DNA of 64,000 nt from a virus. A program made the translations under genes and the position numbers. The stretch lies in IMG/VR virus record IMGVR_UViG_3300043410_000857, positions 1-64,000 of that record, one strand, 5' to 3'. The notes under the pieces are model-generated. The model saw nothing but the letters and a program-made list of their open reading frames with translations. It had not been told where the DNA came from and did no database searches. Of the stretch, positions 57,779-64,000 are shown piece after piece; within the stretch, counting starts at the first letter, position 1; each line of letters opens with the position of its first letter.

Positions 57779-58042
57779 TTATTTTTTTCCTTTAGGAAAT
57801 CCTGCCTTCATATTTGCATATGCTTCTGGCGTAATGGTAGATTTTGATTTTGATCTAGAAATACCTTTTTCTTTACGCTTATTTATATTTGCATATAATC
57901 CTACAGAACCACCTTTTTTATATAGTTCTACTTTGTTAGGATCATCTTTACGATGAATAATCTTTTTAGCAGGCATCTTACTTGGCATAGCACCAGGTAT
58001 TTTAGTTTTCTTAATTGCGCCCATACCTCTACTCGCTCTCAT
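57779..58042 (-). CDS. Small basic late protein with KKGGSVGLYANI motif (87 aa)
   Basis: Very Lys/Arg-rich. The YKKGGSVGLYANINKRK segment and a C-terminal SKSTITPEAYANMKAGFP are familiar from aquatic phage genomes, always near neck genes. Function unknown. Confidence 0.73.
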   Translation of the reverse strand: MRASRGMGAIKKTKIPGAMPSKMPAKKIIHRKDDPNKVELYKKGGSVGLYANINKRKEKGISRSKSKSTITPEAYANMKAGFPKGKK

Positions 58043-58299
58043 TAAATAATACGTCCTCTTGATTTACCACGAACTGCGATACCGTTAGCTTTAGCTAATT
58101 GAGAAACTTTACCACCTTTAGCATATTTCTTAGCAGGTTTTTTAGTTGGTAATGGGCCCATATCATTTTCTGTAGGAGGCTGGATTTTACCTTCATGTAA
58201 ATTTTGCCAAGTTTTTTCAGCATTCTCTGCTTGTGCTTTTTGAGCTGCTTCAGTTTCTTTTTTTAATCTATCTGCTGCTTGTTGGTTTGGATCTGCCAT
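58042..58299 (-). CDS. Small late protein with GIAVRGKSRG tail (85 aa)
   Basis: ATG 58299 is chosen over GTG 58308, because AAAGGA lies at a suitable distance. Gln/Ala/Lys-rich helix first, then KKYAKGGKVSQLAKANG and the terminal AVRGKSRGRII. Shares the A-x-GG and V-R-G-K tags with its neighbours. Confidence 0.72.
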   Translation of the reverse strand: MADPNQQAADRLKKETEAAQKAQAENAEKTWQNLHEGKIQPPTENDMGPLPTKKPAKKYAKGGKVSQLAKANGIAVRGKSRGRII

Positions 58300-58301
58300 G
58301 A

Positions 58302-58730
58302 TTAACACATCTTTCCTTTAGTTTTACCACGAACTTCAATACCACCGCCACGTGCATATAATTTAGCACCGCGTTTTGATTTAGTTTGAACAGGATGTTC
58401 ACCTTTAGAAGCTAGACGACCACCTTCTGCATAGCCTTTACACATACCACCTTTTTTAAGTGTTAACTTAGTGCCTTTGCTACCTTTGTGTTCTTGAGCA
58501 TCATGTTGTTTGAATGCTTTTTTGATCATAGCCTTATCTTGAGCCATGTCCATTTTTGTATCTTCTTTCATATCTGATTTAGCCATACCGCCTCCTTTAA
58601 ATTTTTTACCTTTATCGGCAGAAAGAAACTCTTCACCGACGCTTTGTTTGATACCAACTTTCTTAGCAAACGCAGGATTTTTAGCTACGGCTGCCATTAA
58701 ATTATGTTGTTTTTTAGATACACTAGGCAT
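58302..58730 (-). CDS. Late protein with SKKQHNLM start and RGKTKG tail (142 aa)
   Basis: ATG 58730 begins MPSVSKKQHNLMAAVAKNP, a start conserved in a widespread marine phage family; the in-frame codon at 58754 precedes it. Then FLSADKGKKFKGGG, a Lys/Met-rich helix, GYAEGGRL and the terminal EVRGKTKGKMC. Probably nucleic-acid binding or a head-interior component. Function unknown. Confidence 0.75.
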   Translation of the reverse strand: MPSVSKKQHNLMAAVAKNPAFAKKVGIKQSVGEEFLSADKGKKFKGGGMAKSDMKEDTKMDMAQDKAMIKKAFKQHDAQEHKGSKGTKLTLKKGGMCKGYAEGGRLASKGEHPVQTKSKRGAKLYARGGGIEVRGKTKGKMC

Positions 58731-58731
58731 A

Positions 58732-58923
58732 CTAATCTTTCTTATTTCTATCAATAAAATTTGGAAATTCTTCGTTGTCTTCTACTTTAGTTTCTACTTC
58801 AATAGCTTCGATAGCAGCTTCTGTAGCTTGCTCTGTAACTTCTGTAGTAATTGTTTCATCAAGTAATTCCTCTTGTTTTTTATTTTTCTTAGCCATAAAG
58901 ACCCTTTCTATAAAAGCTTTCAT
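58732..58923 (-). CDS. Small acidic late protein (63 aa)
   Basis: Glu/Thr-rich (ETITTEVTEQATEAAIEAIEVE), one long helix, acidic in contrast with its basic neighbours. ATG 58923 (AGGAA upstream) and 58896 (AAAGGG upstream) are both possible; I give the longer. Confidence 0.65.
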   Translation of the reverse strand: MKAFIERVFMAKKNKKQEELLDETITTEVTEQATEAAIEAIEVETKVEDNEEFPNFIDRNKKD

Positions 58924-58931
58924 ATTAATTC

Positions 58932-59150
58932 CTATTTAAGCCAGTGTGTCACTATCCAACTAATAATTGCTGATCCAACACCTGCAATAAATATAAACGC
59001 TTTCCAACCACCTTTGATTTCATTAAGTGTGTTCTCAATGGCATCAAGTCTTTTTTTCAATTCATTCATATCTTCCATGAGAGTATCCACATCTGTTTGA
59101 ATATGTTTAATTTCTACACCGTGTTCAGCTAATTCGCGTTCTGTACTCAT
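58932..59150 (-). CDS. XhlA-like coiled-coil membrane protein (72 aa)
   Basis: An N-terminal heptad region (about 8-47; IQTDVDTLMEDMNELKKRLDAIENT) is followed by one C-terminal span (AFIFIAGVGSAIISWIVTHWL). This is the shape of XhlA-type holin partners and other lysis accessories. It is far from the holin-lysozyme pair, so a separate role at the membrane is also possible. Confidence 0.7.
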   Translation of the reverse strand: MSTERELAEHGVEIKHIQTDVDTLMEDMNELKKRLDAIENTLNEIKGGWKAFIFIAGVGSAIISWIVTHWLK

Positions 59151-59410
59151 TTACAATTCCACCTTTTTAAAGAAGCAGCCTTACGAGTAGGTCTACCTTT
59201 TTCATCTTTCATAGGACCTGGCATACCAGACATACGTGCACAAAATGATCTCTTACGAGGGCCACCTTGTGGTTGCGGTGCTTTTAAATTTGATCCTGTT
59301 GCAGCATTATATTTAGCACGACCTTTAGCGGTAAGACCTGCACCTTTTGATACAGGGAGCTTCTCACCACGTCCAACTGCTAAGCTTGGACCTTTTTTCT
59401 TACTAGCCAT
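59147..59410 (-). CDS. DUF6321-like small basic protein
   Basis: 87 residues. LTAKGRAKYNAATGSNLKAPQP and KRSFCARMSGMPGPMKDEKGRPTRKA followed by LKRWNC match the DUF6321 family, frequent in aquatic phages beside capsid and neck genes. Two cysteines could bind metal. Function unknown. Confidence 0.8.
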   Translation of the reverse strand: MASKKKGPSLAVGRGEKLPVSKGAGLTAKGRAKYNAATGSNLKAPQPQGGPRKRSFCARMSGMPGPMKDEKGRPTRKAASLKRWNCK

Positions 59411-59711
59411 AAATTAACATCACTGAATCAACGTTAGTAATAGCAGCGTAAACACCTGTACGTGCTCTAATACCTTCACCTGGAAGTAAGAGATAGTAAG
59501 TGCCTTGATTAGCCGCTGTTGGAGTACTAACTGTAGCTAATGGAATACCGCTTGTATTTGATCCGTCATATAAAACTACAGTACCTGCAAGAGCTGCAGA
59601 AGTTCCGTAAATAGCTTTGATACGGCAAGGACCTAATACAGTAGCTTGTTGAGTCTTAAATGTATTACTTGAGCCTAGTGGTTGCGTTACTAGTACATCG
59701 GTTTGCATCAT
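59403..59711 (-). CDS. Small beta-rich structural protein (102 aa)
   Basis: Strand-rich: VLVTQPLGSSNTFKTQQATVLGPCRIKAIYG... TVVLYDG ... LLLPGEGIRARTGVY. This resembles short head-decoration or neck proteins. ATG 59711 and 59708 are both possible. Overlaps the DUF6321 gene by 8 bases. Confidence 0.68.
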   Translation of the reverse strand: MMQTDVLVTQPLGSSNTFKTQQATVLGPCRIKAIYGTSAALAGTVVLYDGSNTSGIPLATVSTPTAANQGTYYLLLPGEGIRARTGVYAAITNVDSVMLIYG

Positions 59712-59714
59712 AAT

Positions 59715-59870
59715 TTATTCCCCTTGTGGTTCTTCTGTATCTAATCTTTCCACTAATGCAGTATATGCATCGATGGCGCCTTGAGATGCTGTAACAAAAC
59801 TAGATGCTTGATTACGCTCTGCCTCAAGACGCTTGATCTCAGACAAAAGAAACTCTTTTGTAATTTCCAT
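59715..59870 (-). CDS. Small helical protein (51 aa)
   Basis: A short frame between two structural genes, joined to the upstream one by a one-base overlap (TAATG). It is a single charged helix (EITKEFLLSEIKRLEAERNQ) followed by an acidic end. Possibly an accessory or chaperone of the head-decoration protein; function unknown. Confidence 0.65.
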   Translation of the reverse strand: MEITKEFLLSEIKRLEAERNQASSFVTASQGAIDAYTALVERLDTEEPQGE

Positions 59871-60451
59871 TATTGTGCGTTAGAAACCATTAAGTAGTAA
59901 GGAGTGCTACCAACCATAATCTTGATTGTATGAGTCACTGCCGCTGCTGTCTTAGCTGGAACTAATGCTGAAGGTAAGTTAAAGAGGTTAGTAATAGCAC
60001 CTGTAGTAGCACCAGAATCTGTTACTCTAATAAATGATGCTGTAGCTGGAACTGTAACACCTGCACCAAAGTTTGTATCAGCTTGAATAACTGATAGTGT
60101 ACCTGTTTGAGCTGTTTGTGTACCACCTAAAGTAGCTCTGATTGCATTACCTGCACCAGAAATCTTACCTGAACCATCTACTTCTAAAGAAATATGAGCA
60201 CCATTGATTGTGCCACCTACAGCTGCTGTAGTTGTAGTAACTACTGAGAAAGCTCTTAATGTTTCGCCAGAACCTGCTGCTGTAAATGTTAATTTGTCAT
60301 ACATTAAACGAGTATCACCTGTTGTAGCAGATGTTGTACCGTAAGATGCATTGATATTTTGTGCTGTTGTTACTGTGATTGGGCTTGTAGCTGTACCGCC
60401 AATAAAGCCATTTTGAGACGACACTGGGCCGCTAAACGTTGTTAATGCCAT
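59870..60451 (-). CDS. Head decoration-like structural protein (193 aa)
   Basis: Thr/Ala/Gly-rich, beta-rich protein (LTTFSGPVSSQNGFIG, SLEVDGSGKISGAGNAIRATLGG). Such proteins near the capsid gene are usually decoration or minor capsid proteins. It has its own extended -10 promoter and a hairpin-rich leader, so it is probably expressed strongly and partly independently of the capsid transcript. Confidence 0.72.
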   Translation of the reverse strand: MALTTFSGPVSSQNGFIGGTATSPITVTTAQNINASYGTTSATTGDTRLMYDKLTFTAAGSGETLRAFSVVTTTTAAVGGTINGAHISLEVDGSGKISGAGNAIRATLGGTQTAQTGTLSVIQADTNFGAGVTVPATASFIRVTDSGATTGAITNLFNLPSALVPAKTAAAVTHTIKIMVGSTPYYLMVSNAQ

Positions 60452-60477
60452 GATATTTTTCCTTCATACAAAGTTAA

Positions 60478-60532
60478 GCTTATCCGTCTTGTATGCGTCT
60501 GCCGGGACAGTCTGATAAGCCGGGTAACCCGG
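60478..60532 (-). promoter_or_regulatory. Structured leader of the decoration-like gene
   Basis: In the minus-strand transcript, CCGGG/CCCGG (60520-60532, TTA loop) is followed by a 7-bp stem GCTTATC/GATAAGC (60514-60520 with 60478-60484; the two stems share base 60520) closing a 29-base G/C-rich loop. Part of this loop could pair with the first hairpin. It fills most of the leader between the promoter and the ATG. Confidence 0.5.
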
Positions 60533-60570
60533 ATTCCCAAATAATACCTGAATTGATACTATTTGCAAGC

Positions 60571-60579
60571 ATTATAGCA
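60571..60579 (-). promoter_or_regulatory. Extended -10 promoter of the decoration-like gene
   Basis: TGCTATAAT on the minus strand, a perfect -10 with the extended TGn. The transcription start would be near 60565, giving a leader of about 115 bases. Confidence 0.65.
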
Positions 60580-60583
60580 CAGA

Positions 60584-60612
60584 ATAAAAAGAAAACCCCT
60601 ATTTCTAGGGGT
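60584..60612 (-). terminator. Intrinsic terminator after pqqA
   Basis: Minus strand: ACCCCTA/TAGGGGT 7-bp stem (60595-60612), GAAA loop, then TTTTCTTTTTATT. About 20 bases downstream of the pqqA stop. Confidence 0.85.
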
Positions 60613-60631
60613 CTCAGTCGTACGTTTTTTA

Positions 60632-60709
60632 TTACTTATTCATCACGTACATAGTCACTTCAAAGCCAAATCTCATTTCAGTTGCTGCTGGTTTTGTCCA
60701 TTTTGACAT
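60632..60709 (-). CDS. pqqA: PqqA homologue: PQQ precursor peptide
   Basis: A 25-codon gene in the 415-base gap between the capsid and decoration-like genes. The peptide has the PqqA signature: W4-T-K-P-A near the N-terminus, then R13-F-G-F-E17-V-T-M-Y21, and ends with N-K. In PqqA the Glu and Tyr of E-x3-Y are cross-linked by PqqE to start biosynthesis of pyrroloquinoline quinone; both are present with correct spacing. AAGGAG (60722-60717) lies 7 bases before ATG 60709. Own promoter (TTGACA at 60757-60752) and flanking terminators make it a separate, probably strongly expressed unit. No other pqq gene is visible, so host PqqB-E would be needed. Confidence 0.88.
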   Translation of the reverse strand: MSKWTKPAATEMRFGFEVTMYVMNK

Positions 60710-60728
60710 AGTAATTCTCCTTAAAATT

Positions 60729-60757
60729 TTCGTACACACCATGTGTACAGTTGTCAA
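60729..60757 (-). promoter_or_regulatory. Promoter of pqqA
   Basis: Minus strand: TTGACA (60757-60752), 17-base spacer, TACGAA (60734-60729). The -35 is perfect, the -10 weak, which would suit activation or regulation at the palindrome in the spacer. Confidence 0.55.
60732..60748. promoter_or_regulatory. Palindrome (possible operator) in the pqqA promoter
   Basis: GTACACA and TGTGTAC, a perfect 7-bp inverted repeat with a 3-base centre, lying entirely between the -35 and -10 boxes (touching the -10). A regulator bound here would control pqqA directly. Confidence 0.5.
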
Positions 60758-60812
60758 TATATTACTTTTTTGACTTTAATTCTTACGTAAAACCATGAAA
60801 ACAGGGTAAAGA

Positions 60813-60844
60813 AAAAGGGCCTACGTTTTAAGTAAGCCCTTTTA
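60813..60844 (-). terminator. Intrinsic terminator after major capsid gene
   Basis: Minus strand: AAAAGGGC/GCCCTTTT stem extended by three pairs after one mismatch, then a T-rich tract TTTTTCTTT. Starts 22 bases after the capsid stop. Confidence 0.75.
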
Positions 60845-60866
60845 GTAGTACGTAGCCAGTTGCTAA

Positions 60867-61781
60867 TTAAGCACCTGGTGAACCCCACATACCGAGAGGA
60901 TCTGACCAACCAAAGCTGTAACGTTCACGAGCTTTGTAACGTACGTTACCTGTATCAAAGTCACCGTCCATAGATGTTGATAATGGAATACGTTCAAAGT
61001 GTTTCATGCCGTTAGGAACATCAGTTGTTAAGAAGTAAGCGTTGCTATCTGTTAAGAAGTGGTTAATTGTGTAACCTTCTGGGATAGAACCGTTGTTCTT
61101 AATCGCGTTGATGTCATTGTCAGCTGTTGATACACGTAATTCAGTTTCTAGCAAGCGAGTTGCAACGAATTGCAATGCTGGTGGAACAACTAATTTACGT
61201 GGTTGAGCAGCGATCAAGAGACCACGCTCATCAGTCCAAGCAGCAATTTGAATAACTGCATTTTCAAGAGCAGTTTCATTTAAGTCTGTTGGAGTTGATT
61301 GAGTGTTGCTGTTTGAACCGCCACCAACAAGTGGGTGAGCTGTGTTGAATAATGAAACGCCATCACCACCGTTGTAAGAACCAGAAGTGTTAAAGCCATT
61401 ATTAAGAACAGAAGCTGCCTTAACTTGTTTTGTGTATGCCATAGCGCGAGCTAAAGCTTTTGTGTAACGTGCTGATAATGTGTCATACAAGTTATCTTCT
61501 ACAGCTTCTTCAGTTAAGCTGAAGCCAAGAGCGATAGTTTGATGATTGTATCGAGCTGTCCAAGCTTCTTGAGCATTGTCATAAGCGATTGCAGTGCCTT
61601 CGTTTTTGACTGGTGCTGCTGAGAAACCTGAAAGTTTTGTTTCTTCTTCGAATGAACGTTCTGATGATTCTGTTTCATAAATCTCTTTATGTTCTTCACC
61701 GTAACGTTTGTATTCTAGACCAAATAATGCATTTAGTCCTGGTAATAGCTCTTTAAGGAGCTGTGCGCGTGAAATTGCCAT
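60867..61781 (-). CDS. Major capsid protein
   Basis: 304 residues, HK97-like/Mu gpT-like major head subunit. Visible hallmarks: helical N-arm (ISRAQLLKELLPGLNALFGLEY), a DNAQEAWTARYNHQTIALGFSLTEEAVEDNLYD segment (about 68-100, in part), and WTDERGLLIAAQPRKLVVPP with ALQFVATRLLETE (about 182-215), the usual P-domain signature. A strong AAGGAGAAAA ribosome site precedes it, and a terminator follows. It forms the icosahedral shell with the scaffold encoded upstream. Confidence 0.93.
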   Translation of the reverse strand: MAISRAQLLKELLPGLNALFGLEYKRYGEEHKEIYETESSERSFEEETKLSGFSAAPVKNEGTAIAYDNAQEAWTARYNHQTIALGFSLTEEAVEDNLYDTLSARYTKALARAMAYTKQVKAASVLNNGFNTSGSYNGGDGVSLFNTAHPLVGGGSNSNTQSTPTDLNETALENAVIQIAAWTDERGLLIAAQPRKLVVPPALQFVATRLLETELRVSTADNDINAIKNNGSIPEGYTINHFLTDSNAYFLTTDVPNGMKHFERIPLSTSMDGDFDTGNVRYKARERYSFGWSDPLGMWGSPGA

Positions 61782-61797
61782 GTTATTTTCTCCTTAG

Positions 61798-62403
61798 TTA
61801 AGCTGTGGCAGTGCCAAGTGTGTTAAGTTGTTGATGCCATGTACCATTAAACTTAACGATAACTTCTGAGTAATAACCAGTAGTTGGATCGACAGTTTCA
61901 GGAACAAGAGCAGTCACTCTGAATAAGAATGTTGCGTCAGCAGCAGCAGAAGTACCATCAACAGATGAATTGATATTACCTGTTGAAGCACTGCCTGTAC
62001 CTGCAACACCTTTAACGTTTGTATTTAAAATAGTACCTGCTACTGGAGTAATCGTTTGATTATTGCCTGTAACTGCTACTTTAAATTCAGCAGCTGGATC
62101 ATTAACAACATAAGCAATAACGTTAGTTACGCCTGTTGCTGGTGCATATTGAGCTTGCACTGTTTGACCAGATGAATTTGTATATTGTACACCTACACAA
62201 ACACCGACAGCGTAAACGCTTGTGCCGTGAATGTCTGCAGCAGATTGTACTGTGCCGCCTGCGACGAAAGCCAATACTTGACCATTGTAAACAGCTTGAC
62301 CAGATGTAACAGGGTACTGATTAGTAGCACCTGCATATGGCATGCCGTCAAAACGGTTGATTGGTTTAAAGCCGTAGGGAGCGGTAACTGATGGATAAGC
62401 CAT
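61798..62403 (-). CDS. Head protein / decoration (201 aa)
   Basis: 201 residues beginning AYPSVTAPYGFKPINRFDGMPYAG, a start conserved among proteins encoded just upstream of aquatic phage capsid genes. Beta-rich, Val/Thr/Ala-rich. Probably a decoration protein or minor head subunit. Located between scaffold genes and capsid, with AGGAG upstream on the minus strand. Confidence 0.78.
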   Translation of the reverse strand: MAYPSVTAPYGFKPINRFDGMPYAGATNQYPVTSGQAVYNGQVLAFVAGGTVQSAADIHGTSVYAVGVCVGVQYTNSSGQTVQAQYAPATGVTNVIAYVVNDPAAEFKVAVTGNNQTITPVAGTILNTNVKGVAGTGSASTGNINSSVDGTSAAADATFLFRVTALVPETVDPTTGYYSEVIVKFNGTWHQQLNTLGTATA

Positions 62404-62426
62404 AGTAATCTCCTTAAATATTTATA

Positions 62427-62873
62427 TTAATTGCCTTTACCGAATGATGTCGATGACTTCTTGTCCGCAAACAATGGCATACGAGGATCATTCTGTTTCA
62501 TAAAGCTGTTATCAACGGCTTGTTCTTGTTGCTTAGCCTGATTAATGTAATAATCATTACGTTGAGTAACGAACTCTTCTGGGATCTTGCAAAGTAATAA
62601 TCCACCAATTTCTACACCGTCTTTAAAACGGGAGTTTTGGTCGACCATTAACTTCATTTCAGGGTGGTCCGCTAATTTAACGGGTTCCCATCCTTCACGC
62701 ATTCTTGTAGAAACGTTTAGGTTATCAGCTTCGTTTAACAAGCTAGTTCTAATCCAACGATAAGCCCAACCAGGTACCTTCTTAAATTCAGGTAGTAATG
62801 ATGCAGGTTTCCAGCTATCTGGTCTTACAAACTCACTTCTTGTTTCTTGTTCACGATCTTTTCTGTTATCCAT
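62427..62873 (-). CDS. Conserved capsid-operon protein (148 aa)
   Basis: 148 residues. PDSWKPASLLPEF...GWAYRWIRTSLL, NVSTRMREGWEPV and IGGLLLCKIPEEFVTQRNDYY are typical of a conserved family encoded next to scaffold in marine phages; a head assembly accessory is likely. Overlaps the scaffold gene by 8 bases. Confidence 0.77.
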   Translation of the reverse strand: MDNRKDREQETRSEFVRPDSWKPASLLPEFKKVPGWAYRWIRTSLLNEADNLNVSTRMREGWEPVKLADHPEMKLMVDQNSRFKDGVEIGGLLLCKIPEEFVTQRNDYYINQAKQQEQAVDNSFMKQNDPRMPLFADKKSSTSFGKGN

Positions 62874-63918
62874 TTGCGTTCTCCAATTTTAAAGTTTCTC
62901 TTGCATATTGCTCCGGTGTTAGACCAAATTTCTTGGCTAACGCTACTTGTGTCTTCGTCAGACGCACTTTTTTAGGCGCGGTGCTACGCGTTGCCGGGGC
63001 AACTACAGTCGAAGGTTTTGTGCGCTGGGCGGGTGTTTCCTCGTCTAGCGTTGCATCCCCAAAGTATTCTGGGAATCGTTTTTGCATCGTACTATCAATA
63101 CGACGGTAATATTCGTCAGATGTAGGATTTACTCCACTTCTAACCAATTTTTCATGTAAGCCTAATGCAAGGCTTGTCATCTCTTCATCAGATCCAAACC
63201 ATTCATTTTTTTCCTGCCAAGCTGCTGCTTTTGGATCAGGCTTAAATGCTTGTGTTTGAGGCTGTTGTTGTAATTGTGGTATATATACCTCATTTTGTTC
63301 GTCTTGTAAAGGACTTTCGTATTGAGGTCTATAATTTTGAGCTTGAGACAGCCTTAACTGTGCATCATTCATCTTTTGTTGAGCTTCAACAATTTGATCT
63401 GTATTACCAGAATCATAAGCTTCACGATATTCTCGTTTAGCTAAACTAAGCTGATGCTCTAATCCACTCTTAAGTGTTTCAATATAAGTTGCTTCGCCTG
63501 AACTTAATGTAGCTTTTAGCTTCTTATTATCTTCTGCAATCTTTTGAGCAAATTTAATAGCCTCTTCACGCTCTCTATCAGCAGCTTCTTTAGCACGTCT
63601 TTCGTCATGCCAAACTTTTTTAAGCTGCGCCATTCTTTGTTTAACTCTTTCAGAATAGTCATCGAGCGTATCTTTTTCGATTTCATCAACTACCTCTTTT
63701 GGTAAAGGCTCACGACCTTTATCTTGTGGAGGAGTATCGTCTTCTATCTCAAGGTCAAAATCTTTAGCTTCAACCTTTGGCTCTGCCTTCACTTCTCGTT
63801 TAGGCTCGGCTTCTTTAATTTCTACTTCATCTGTTTCAATAGCAGATTTCTGATTCTCCGGAATTTCAACGTCATCTGGATATTCAAAAACAATGCCATC
63901 TTGTTTTACAGTAGCCAT
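62866..63918 (-). CDS. Capsid scaffolding protein
   Basis: 350 residues: acidic disordered N-terminus (DFDLEIEDDTPPQDKG), a long charged helical/coiled-coil middle (about 90-210), Gln/Pro linker and a helix-turn C-terminus (LTKTQVALAKKFGLTPEQYARE) like those that bind the capsid N-arm. This is the usual scaffold architecture, and the gene lies in its usual place before the capsid gene. Confidence 0.83.
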   Translation of the reverse strand: MATVKQDGIVFEYPDDVEIPENQKSAIETDEVEIKEAEPKREVKAEPKVEAKDFDLEIEDDTPPQDKGREPLPKEVVDEIEKDTLDDYSERVKQRMAQLKKVWHDERRAKEAADREREEAIKFAQKIAEDNKKLKATLSSGEATYIETLKSGLEHQLSLAKREYREAYDSGNTDQIVEAQQKMNDAQLRLSQAQNYRPQYESPLQDEQNEVYIPQLQQQPQTQAFKPDPKAAAWQEKNEWFGSDEEMTSLALGLHEKLVRSGVNPTSDEYYRRIDSTMQKRFPEYFGDATLDEETPAQRTKPSTVVAPATRSTAPKKVRLTKTQVALAKKFGLTPEQYARETLKLENANG

Positions 63919-63928
63919 TTATTTCTCC

Positions 63929-64000
63929 TTATGCGCGAGTGTAGCCGCGTGGGTCTAAAACCACACCTTCTACAGTATCGTCGTTAATAATGCGGAATTC
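63929..64000 (-). CDS. C-terminal end of an upstream gene (truncated by window)
   Basis: From the right edge the minus strand reads 23 codons (…DTVEGVVLDPRGYTRA) to TAA at 63931-63929, just before the scaffold ribosome site AAGGAG. It is the end of a late gene whose start is outside the window. On a circular map it would lie downstream of the portal. Confidence 0.6.
   Translation of the reverse strand, partial: EFRIINDDTVEGVVLDPRGYTRA

Overview
The window is most of the genome of a tailed bacteriophage with an AT-rich genome. It contains large terminase, portal, HK97-type capsid, scaffold, connector and tail-fibre genes, a phage replication set and lysis genes. No rRNA, tRNA, CRISPR array, integrase or ribosomal protein gene was recognised. 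There is no sheath or classical long tape-measure gene, but there are P22-like connector and stabilisation proteins, several putative internal virion proteins and a 1783-residue polyvalent protein, so a short-tailed (podovirus-like) virion is the best guess. A minigene encoding a PqqA homologue, the peptide precursor of the cofactor PQQ, sits beside the major capsid gene. This suggests a PQQ-using host, plausibly an AT-rich methylotroph such as a Methylophilaceae bacterium. The host assignment is inference.

Layout. 1-4025 (minus strand): portal (runs off the left edge), large terminase, putative small terminase. 4131-5140: two hydrophobic minigenes coupled to a SprT-like metalloprotease, convergent with a 2OG-Fe(II) oxygenase. 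5393-7793 (plus): an ArdC-like anti-restriction protein, three small genes and a Gp88-like gene, with clear sigma70-type promoters and intrinsic terminators. 7794-8537: a gene-free block rich in phased repeats, TGTTCTC boxes and AT-rich DNA, a candidate replication origin. 8611-16061 (plus): about thirty very small, mostly overlapping early genes, including a VRR-NUC nuclease, a DUF3310 protein, a SleB-like hydrolase and a small lipoprotein. 16121-16442: a gene-free, GC-richer stretch with many perfect hairpins, probably a structured RNA leader. 16443-28266 (plus): replication and nucleotide-processing genes (family A DNA polymerase, two 2OG oxygenases, Cas4-like nuclease, HNH proteins, SNF2 helicase, putative ssDNA-binding protein, HTH protein, primase-helicase). 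28263-64000 (minus): the late operon, from scaffold and capsid at the right end through small basic virion-operon proteins, connectors, fibres, five glycine-rich adhesin-like paralogues, secreted proteins, a holin and lysozyme, tail and internal virion proteins, to the giant polyvalent protein.

How it works together. The early and replication arm (plus) and the late arm (minus) diverge around 4-5.4 kb and converge at 28.26 kb. Terminase-portal at the left edge and scaffold-capsid at the right edge would be neighbours on a circular map, so the window probably comes from a circularly permuted genome slightly longer than 64 kb. Most genes overlap by 1-20 bases, implying translational coupling in long operons. 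Independent promoters stand out at ArdC, Gp88, the small-gene operon, the helicase (probably leaderless), the primase, the capsid-proximal protein and pqqA.
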